The position numbers and the translations under genes were made by a program. The notes under the pieces were generated by a model. The model had not been told where the DNA came from, made no database searches, and worked only from the letters and a program-made list of their open reading frames with translations. Positions 57,081-64,000 of a stretch of 64,000 bases of DNA are shown piece after piece (within the stretch, counting starts at the first letter, position 1; the number at the start of each line of letters is the position of its first letter). The DNA comes from Neocallimastix lanati (nom. inval.) (taxonomy: Eukaryota > Neocallimastigomycota > Neocallimastigomycetes > Neocallimastigales > Neocallimastigaceae). Location of the stretch: contig JACVTC010000178.1 of the NCBI GenBank assembly GCA_016946835.1, positions 10,001 to 74,000 on the forward strand, given 5' to 3'.

Positions 57081-57670
57081 ATGTTAACTACACCTATTTG
57101 TTTTATATCAGAAATGCCAATTGAAATTTATCTCTATACGAGAACAATTCTCAATTGAATCTGTAAATTAGCTACAAATTCAATAATAAGTTGAAATAAT
57201 CATAGTTCAAATAAGGAAAAATATAAAATTAAAAGAAATTTTATATTTTGTGAATAATTGAATAATTATTAAAATATGTATTAATGAAGATTAATTGTAT
57301 TATTTGAAAATTTTACAAAATTAACTTAATTTTTTTTTTTAAAATTTTTCATTAATAAAAAAAATTTTTTTTTTTTTAAAATAATTATATATAATTTTGA
57401 TATTATAATAATTGAATAATATATATAATTATTAATAATTAATTTTGAAATTTAAATTGGAAATGTAATTTTAGAATTTTTTTTTTGAAATTTTGAAATT
57501 TCAATTTCGAAAATTTAAAAAAAAAAAAAAAAAAAATAATTATGAAATATATATATAAGTTAAATGTCCTATAAGTATAAATATAAATAATATTTTGTTA
57601 TTTTAACTATAAATATTAAAATGAATTGCTGAAATTTAAATTCAAAATTTTGAAATTTATTATTTTTGTA
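57081..57670 (-). repeat. Probable 3' LTR of the decayed Ty3 element E
   Basis: Starts (plus strand) TGTTAACTACACCTATTTG, shared with 2879 and, reversed, with 33489. It runs to just short of the integrase stop codon. The inner edge is uncertain and there is no matching 5' LTR at the other end. Confidence 0.4.
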
Positions 57671-57687
57671 TTTATAATTGATTTTAC

Positions 57688-60579
57688 TTATTCTCTATAA
57701 GGTAGAATATTTTTAATACGGATATTTCTTTTTAATATTACTCCTGACCTATCTTCTTGTAGTTTCACCGTATTCCAAGTTATTTTCTTTATCGTATAAG
57801 GACCAATGTAGTATGGGTCCAATTTTTGTCTTTGAAATAATTTAATTTTTACCTTATCTCCAACTTTATACTCAGGAAGTTTTTCCATACTTCTTTTCGC
57901 TTTTCTTCTAGTCTTCCAATAATTAATTGTACCCAATTTTTTGTTTGCAGCATCCTTTACCCATTTAGTATGTTCCAAAATTCTTTCAATTAATACTTCG
58001 TCAATTGAGCATTCAACAGGTTCCTCCAAAGAATTCAATAAGGTAATTTCAGTAGGAAGTAAATCTTCTCTTCCATATAAAAGTTCAAAACTAGAGTATC
58101 CACTAAAAGAGGATTTTGTAGTCCTAATAGCCCATAAAGCCAACGGTAACAGAGTATCCCATTCGTCGTTCTTACCATCAAAATTCCTTAATTACTTTTC
58201 TATTTCTCGGTTCCTATTTTCCACTAAACCATTAGAAGGTGGATGATAACTAGCAACAAAATGAATGTAAACTCCATATAAATCTAAGAAAATTTTTGTA
58301 TAATCACTGTTCAATTGTGGTCCATTATCCATATTAATTATTTGTGGTAGTCCATGCCTACTAAACACATTCACTAAGAAATCAACTACATCTTGAGAAG
58401 TAACAGAAGGATAAGCTTCTGCTTCAGTCCATAAAGTGAAATAATCTACACAAACAATTATATATTTATTACCTTTAGTAGTAGTTTTTAAAGGTCCAAT
58501 AATATCTAGGTCCATTCTAACAAAAGGAGCTTCTGCAGGAGTTCGAAATATTTCAACCAAGTTAGAAAGGGGTTCAGATCTATTAAATTGACATATTTTA
58601 CAAATAGATATATATTTTTTTATATCTAAAATCATATTCTTCCAATAATAGTTTTTCTTAATTCTATCATTAGTCTTTTGTAACCCTTCATGGCCGATTC
58701 TATGAGCCATTCCGATAATTTTTATCTTTTCTAGATAATCATCTATCACTAGTCTTAGTTTATCTTTATCTCTAATATATGTTTTATCATCTATAGTAAC
58801 AATTCTATCTTTTAAAAACTTTTTCATGAATTCCGAAATATATTTTTCATTTTCGACTTCGTTCATAAAGTTTGATTGATCATTTTCATTATTGTTATTA
58901 CCAATAATTTCCACATTATTTTCATCAACAATGTTATTATTATTTTCAATATTATTTTCCAAATTATTATTATTTTCTTCAACAATAGCATTTACTACAA
59001 TATTTTCTTTTTTTCTAATGCGAGATAATGCGTCAGCAATAATATTCCTTTTTCCTGGTTGGTAGACAACTTTTACTTGTAGTTGACTGAATAAATCACA
59101 CCAACGAGCGTGTTTACTAGTATTAGGTTCGCATTTCATAATGATAGGGACTAAAGGTTGATGATCTGTATACAGTATTGTCTGGAACGGATTACCTAAT
59201 ATATATTGTTTAAATTTATTTACACAAAAATATGTCGCAGTACCTTCTAACTCTGTTATTGGATAATTAAGCTCTGACTTATGCAGGGAACGACTAATAT
59301 AAAATACTGGATGTTCTACTATATCATTATATAGTTGCAATAAAACACCACCAATTCCTTGATAACTAGCATCAGTGCGTATAATAAATGGTTTATCATA
59401 ACGTGGATAACACAAAATAGGTGCTTGACAAAGAGCTTCCTTTAATTTTTCTATACTAGTAGTATGCTCATTAGTCCATTCAAAAGCAGAATTTTTCCTT
59501 AGTAATTTGCATAATGGAGAAGTTAATGTAGCATAATTTTCAATAAAATTCCTATAGTAACCCACCAATCCAAGAAAAGAACGTAATTAGAAGAATTATC
59601 CAATTTCTTTATTGCATCAATCTTCTTTTCTAGTGGTAATAATCCTTTGTTTGAAATCGTATATCCTAAAGCCTCCACTTCAAAAACACAAAAATGACAT
59701 TTCTCAATATTCATTTTTAATTTAAATTTTCTGAGAATTTTAAATACATTTGTTAGGTCGATTAAATGTTGTTCAATGGATGGTGAATAAACAATAATAT
59801 CGTCTAGATAAATCTGAACACATTTATTAATTAAGTCAAAGAAAATCCTATTCATTTCGTGTTGGAACGTTGCCGGTGCATTAGTCATTCCAAAAGGCAT
59901 TATCTTAAAGTAATAATTTCCAAATTTAGTTGTAAAAGAAGTTACTTCTTGGTCGCTTTCATACATAGGTATCTGGTGATACCCATTAAAAAGATCAATA
60001 GTAGAAAATATTACTGCATCTTTTAATGCATCAAAAATTTCTTGAATTATAGGGATGGCATAAGCATCTTTTTTTTGTTATTTTATTTAATAACCTATAA
60101 TCTATGCACAGTCTCCATCTACGATTTTTCTTTGGTACTAGAACAATAGGTGAAGACCAAGGTGGATGAGAAGGTGAAATTAATCCTTTGTCTATTAATT
60201 TTTTTAATTCTTCTTTTAGTGCTAAAAGTTGTACCTGGGAGATCTTATATGCCTTTTGTTTTATTGGCTTGCTACCTTCTAGTAATTCAATATGGTGAGG
60301 TAGCAATTTGTTGTTAATTTTATAATTATTATTGTTTCTATTATTTAAATAATTATTATTTATATTATATGGGTTATTAATTCCATTATTATTAAAATTA
60401 TTTAGCTTATTATGATTATTTCTATGAATGGGATTGGGAGGTATATTCGTGGGAGTATTCCTGGAGTTTCTAGAGTTTCTACCACTAGTTCTATTCCAAG
60501 AACTGTTATAATTATAACCATTATTATTAGAGAATGAATTATAATGATAATTATTTCTGTTATAATTATTAGAATACAT
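57688..60579 (-). pseudogene. Element E Pol (Ty3/gypsy)
   Basis: RT starts with WSSPIVLVPKK and LCIDYRLLNK near 60100-60170. After a frameshift in the T-run at 60068-60075 it continues through FSTIDLFNGYHQI, MPFGMTNAP and the YLDD active site near 59800. A second frameshift near 59570 leads into RNase H (RTDASYQG, YTDHQPL), integrase (HRIGHEG, CKICQ, LDIIGP, NMDNGPQL, NGLVENRNREIEK) and a GPY-type C-terminus. A TAA at 58192-58194 splits the integrase in one frame. No protease is visible: an Asn-rich Gag tail runs directly into the start of RT, so a deletion removed it. Best relative in the window of the relic at 3160-3451/9543-10370, and closer to element A than to the chromoviruses. Confidence 0.85.
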
Positions 60580-60585
60580 TCTTTC

Positions 60586-60840
60586 CTATTTACTACTATT
60601 ATTATTATAAAAATTAGATTCTTGTAGAATACTTTCATATTTTTCAGCTTGACTACATGTATCCTCTAATGATTTGTATTCTTCCATTGCTATTTTCTCA
60701 TATATTTGTTGTCTTGGTCTAAGAGCATTCTCATAGTCAATGACAGAAATTGAAGCTCTGTCTTCATTTTCTAATAAATCATATAAATTCAAATATCTTG
60801 TGTTAAAATCGTAGACAGTTTCTCTTGGCTCTATAGTTTC
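60586..60840 (-). pseudogene. Element E gag fragment
   Basis: Minus-strand frame with RETVYDFNTRYLNLYDLL and YENALRPRQQIYEKI, typical of the C-terminal part of Ty3 Gag capsid. It lacks an N-terminus; similarity ends at about 60840, where different DNA starts. An Asn-rich stretch encoded at 60330-60579 belongs to the Gag tail. Confidence 0.7.
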
Positions 60841-61180
60841 TATCCTGGGATATTATGAGACCACACGTGATGTTCGTAAGGCTTTCCCTCAAATGATTAT
60901 TTCACCCAACCCTGATGACCTTGATGATTGTAAAATTTCCAATAGCCAATGATTACACCCACTAGGGAGGAGTTAATGATTCCGTTCTGATGCTCGTGGT
61001 CAATAGAGATATATGTAGGAACGTTAGGAATGCATTTCCGGGCAGTGTGTAACGACGATTGAGAGCGGCGAATCTGTTACAGTATGCCAATAACTTATCA
61101 TCTTACAGTTAATTAATAACTGTATGGCCATATGGGAGATGGGTACCCATATGTGCAAGTCTTTTTTTTTTTTTTTATTA
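60841..61180. other. Unrecognised, more GC-rich block with two hairpins
   Basis: A short plus-strand frame (about 60840-60952) reads YYETTRDVRKAFPQMII and ends in TGA. I do not recognise it. Near the right end two inverted repeats follow each other: ACAGTT/AACTGT at 61105-61123, then CATATGGG/CCCATATG at about 61129-61153. A T-run follows. Base composition differs from the surroundings, suggesting transposed DNA. Confidence 0.45.
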
Positions 61181-61396
61181 ATTTATTTTTTTTTATTTAT
61201 TTATTATATATTTATTTATTTAATTTATAATAATAATAAGTGAATATTAATAATATCTTATTGAAGTTCAATGAAATCATATAATATTTTTATTAATATT
61301 TCAATAAATAAGAAATATACAATATTTTCACTTATTGTAATAAAAAATTTTTATTAATTAAAATTTTTTTAAGCAACAAATATATTTAAATATTAT

Positions 61397-61943
61397 TGTA
61401 ACAAATACTAAAATTTGTAAAAGGAAATCTTGGTATAGCTGTTAGAGCTATAGCCATGAATCGAACTACTCGAGTGCGATTCACACTTAAACCTACTTTT
61501 TGAATATTTTATTTTCATTGTTCTAGTTAATTCTTTCTGTATTTTCTTTAAGAATTTCATAGAAATTCTTAATAATTAAATTGAATTTTTTATTTTATTT
61601 TATTCTTTCTTCCATTAGTTTCTAAATTAACCGAGAAAATCAGTTTTAAACGATTTTCTAAGATTTTAATATTTTTTAAAATCATACAAACTGTTTTTCC
61701 GTAAAAAGTATAAATATGAGTAAATTTTCACAAAAGAAATATTTTTAATTCGTGCTTTTATTAATTAATCAATTAATAATAAGTAATTTGATATATTACA
61801 AAATTAGTTAATTAATTAATAAATAATTACTTTAATAAATTTTATTTTAATAAATTAATAAAACAAATTTTTTTAAAAAAACATTTTAACTTATTATTAA
61901 TTTTCCAGTGTTGCCTATTGCTATAAGTGACCAGCTCGTTACA
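61397..61943 (+). repeat. Element 3, 5' LTR
   Basis: TGTAACAAA to CGTTACA. A-box-like TGGTATAGCTG from 61431 with a TATAGCT/AGCTATA stem, B-box-like GAGTGCGATTC at 61472-61482, CTGTTTTTCCG at 61691-61701, TATAAATA at 61709-61716. TATTGCT at 61916-61922 pairs with AGCAATA at 61966-61972 outside the LTR. Confidence 0.88.
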
Positions 61944-63051
61944 ATAAAAGCACCCACGAATAATAAGCAATACCTGACATTGGAAAAAAAAAAAAAAAAA
62001 ATCTTTTGAAAATCTACTTTTGGAACCCCTGTTAAGGAACCCCATCTACTTTAGGAACCCCTGTTAAGGAATCCCATCAACTTTAAGATTTGCGCTCTTT
62101 CCCTTAGAACTCTGTTAAAGCTTGTATATGAATTTTAATATTTTCCTAAGTATCCTTAAATCATTTTATCTATTAGTTGTATTCATCATCAGCATTGCTA
62201 GAATTATCATCCTTGAAATTCATATTATTAATCTTGAAATTAAATTCTCACTTCTCTTTTTTATAAAAGAAATTATCAAAATAATATTTAATTAATACAA
62301 ACAAGGGAGGTCTCATATAATACTTCCTTACCACACATTTTAAATCTTTTATTTTATAAATTTCTAAGTATGTTACCGACCCTCGCTGGTAGGCAGAGGC
62401 GTAAGACCTACATTGCAGCTCTTCGGTTGATAAACTGAATGAACAGCGGTGCGGAAAAGAAATAAATAAAAGATTTAGTATTAAAAAAGTTTTGAAAATT
62501 TAATTTTAATTGCTATATACTTCTTTAAAAAAGAATTAAATAAATAATAAATCAATTTAAAAAGTAATTGTAAAAAAGTAAACAAATTTAAGAAGTTAAT
62601 ATTTGAGTATAGACAGTGTCGGCTTGCCATATATTAATTTCATAAACTCTTATTTACTATTTTGCAAAAATTTTGTAGATAGTAAACCCGAGTATCTCAA
62701 AGGACCCAACCTTTGAAAAATAGGTAATTACGACCTAGAACTATAAAACCTTCAACGCTTGAGGGTAACTACACACTTCAACAGGTGATAGTTTGTTCAC
62801 TTGCGCATAAAATAAGAGGTGGGTCAGGTTCGATCCCTGATAAAACCCTTGTCTTTCTTGCGAAGTGACGTTAAAATTATATAGTTTTTATCTTTATTTT
62901 AGGCTTTTATAAATTTGTTCGCCTACTTGTTATAAGTAACAGAATTTGTTTTTTTTTGTGTTGTGATTATATTCTATTTACTTAATTTTATTCTTGTAAA
63001 AAAAAAATTGATTTATTATTATCACTTTCTAATATTAAAAAAAAAAAAAAA

Positions 63052-63082
<31 letters not shown>

Positions 63083-63086
63083 AAAG
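61944..63086 (+). other. Element 3 5' leader
   Basis: Starts ATAAAAGCACCC as in element 2. It contains 2.4 copies of a 32-bp repeat with GGAACCCCTGTTAAGGAA (62011-62085) and GC-richer patches at 62370-62460 and 62600-62860. The latter includes TCAGG-TTCGATC-CCTGA (62823-62840), a perfect tRNA T-arm without the rest of a tRNA. No gene. Confidence 0.65.
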
Positions 63087-64000
63087 ATGGAACAAGACAA
63101 TTTTATTAATAATAATTCTGCTTTTAAAACTGGCTTTTCTGGAGACCGTCGTTTCTTTAAAGGATTTTTAGCCAAGATTGAATTAGTTTTTATGCTATAT
63201 CCTGACAGATTTGCTGATGATGAAACAAAAGTTGTATACTTGATAACCCAACTCTATGATTCAGCTATGAATTGGGCTGTATCTCTGATAGAAAACAGAG
63301 ATCCATGCTTGAATAACTATGAAGCATTTGTTGGAAGACTTAAAGCTATGTTTAGAAACAATGATGCCACCTTCGTAGCAAATCAAAAGTTACGAACAAT
63401 TAAGCAAAAAAGACTTGGAGACATTAGAAACTATATTCTTGAATTCAACAAGTATGCTGATGAGTCTTCATAGAATGAAGAAGCTAAAATGGACTCATTT
63501 ATTGCCGGATTAAATGATCAAATAGCTACTAAGATACTTGAAATGTTCCCTGGATCCCAATCCCTTTATGCTCTACAAACAATTGCTGCTAGACTTGATT
63601 CCCGACTTTCAACCAGAAGACAATTCTTCAATCCTCAAAATCATTCAAATAATAACAATAATAATAGAAGACATCCACCCAAAGGAAAACCAAAATTCAA
63701 TATTCATAGTTCATTATCAAAAGAAGAAAATGATAGAAGAAGAAAAGAAAATCTTTATATGTACTGTGGTTCTTCTGAACATTCACTTAATAACTGTCCC
63801 TTAAGAAATAAATTCAAAAGCTCTTCAAGTAATGTGCACATCAGCAATCCAGAACCTACTACTATTCCCAGACCAAGAATTTCTGATTTCCCGAACGTAC
63901 AACTTCCAATTTATGAATTTACTATTAAAGTTAATAATTCTAAAACAAAAACCAAAATTCTCCTTGATTCAGGATCTCAACTCAACTTAATCGATGTTTA
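63087..64000 (+). pseudogene. Element 3 Gag and start of protease, partial
   Basis: Start ATG aligns with elements 1 and 2 (SGDRRFFKGFLAKIELVFM). The capsid region is open to a TAG at 63471-63473, where relatives have TGG (Trp). The same frame then continues to the window end through an Asn-rich linker, a zinc knuckle and protease motif LLDSGSQ near 63963-63983. The first cysteine of the knuckle is Tyr here (YMYCGSSEHSLNNC), so RNA binding would be impaired even without the stop. Confidence 0.85.

Larger units (their letters stand above)
47655..61390 (-). repeat. Duplicated locus, copy B, with later insertions
   Basis: Counterpart of 35720-43200. Homology is continuous from 47655 to about 56400 apart from extra ankyrin repeats and the solo LTR at 55616-56113. 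It then breaks for about 4.8 kb (decayed Ty3 and unknown DNA) and resumes at 61195-61390. Element 3 begins seven bases after that. Confidence 0.8.
61397..64000 (+). mobile_element. Element 3: chromovirus, 5' part, cut by window edge
   Basis: A 547-bp LTR, a 1.1-kb leader and gag-protease sequence related to elements 1 and 2. The right end is outside the window, so length and target duplication (left flank ATTAT) cannot be checked. One nonsense codon in gag already disables this copy. Confidence 0.88.

Noticed and set aside
62815-62850. Possible tRNA gene
   Set aside because: A perfect T-arm (TCAGG-TTCGATC-CCTGA) is present, but no matching acceptor, D or anticodon arms could be found upstream.

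Overview
The window is extremely AT-rich eukaryotic DNA: long poly-A/T tracts, N/K/I-rich proteins, ankyrin-repeat genes and many chromodomain Ty3/gypsy retrotransposons. This best fits the genome of an anaerobic gut fungus (Neocallimastigomycota). That is an inference from style; there is no rRNA or marker gene, and another very AT-rich eukaryote such as a dictyostelid is not excluded. No CRISPR array, bacterial operon or complete tRNA gene was seen.

Left part (1-31.9 kb): a frame-broken protein-kinase-like pseudogene (1116-2791), then a retrotransposon stack whose order can be read from target-site duplications (TSDs). Chromovirus element 1 (3452-9537, TSD CCATT) sits inside a minus-strand integrase relic (3160-3451 plus 9543-10370). 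An old element O (11241-31918, TSD ATGAT) is split in its gag by a solo LTR B (TSD CTAAC). B holds an AT-rich insert X and the intact minus-strand Ty3 element A (12999-21035, two LTRs alike except for poly-T length). Element 2 (21739-26932, TSD AAGAT) lies further into O's gag. It has an internal deletion fusing gag-protease in frame to the integrase tail and chromodomain. Element A appears to make Gag-Pol by a -1 frameshift: a TTTAAAC slippery site and a predicted pseudoknot sit exactly at the end of gag.

Right part (31.9-61.4 kb): a duplicated host locus. Each copy has a huge ankyrin gene (38 and 47 repeats of mostly 39 residues, N-terminus MGQSxSK like a myristoylation signal), followed on the same strand by a trypsin-like protease ORF. 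Two GT-AG introns in correct phase would join the two ORFs into one ankyrin-protease protein. Two further decayed ankyrin pieces (31960-32285, 43420-44120) show birth and death of copies. The copies are nearly identical, but most protease differences cluster just after the catalytic serine. Copy B later received a solo LTR (55616-56113; copy A keeps the empty site) and a ~4.8 kb block holding a decayed Ty3 element. A copia relic and an (ATTTT)81 microsatellite lie between the copies.

Right end (61397-64000): the 5' LTR, leader and broken gag of chromovirus element 3, cut by the window edge.

Across the chromovirus LTRs (elements 1, 2, 3 and B) a tRNA-like module (D-arm-like hairpin with A-box-like and B-box-like sequences at tRNA spacing) lies near the LTR start. 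Elements 1-3 also share a stem, different in sequence but always paired, joining the LTR end to the priming region. Both are proposed here as structured features and need testing.
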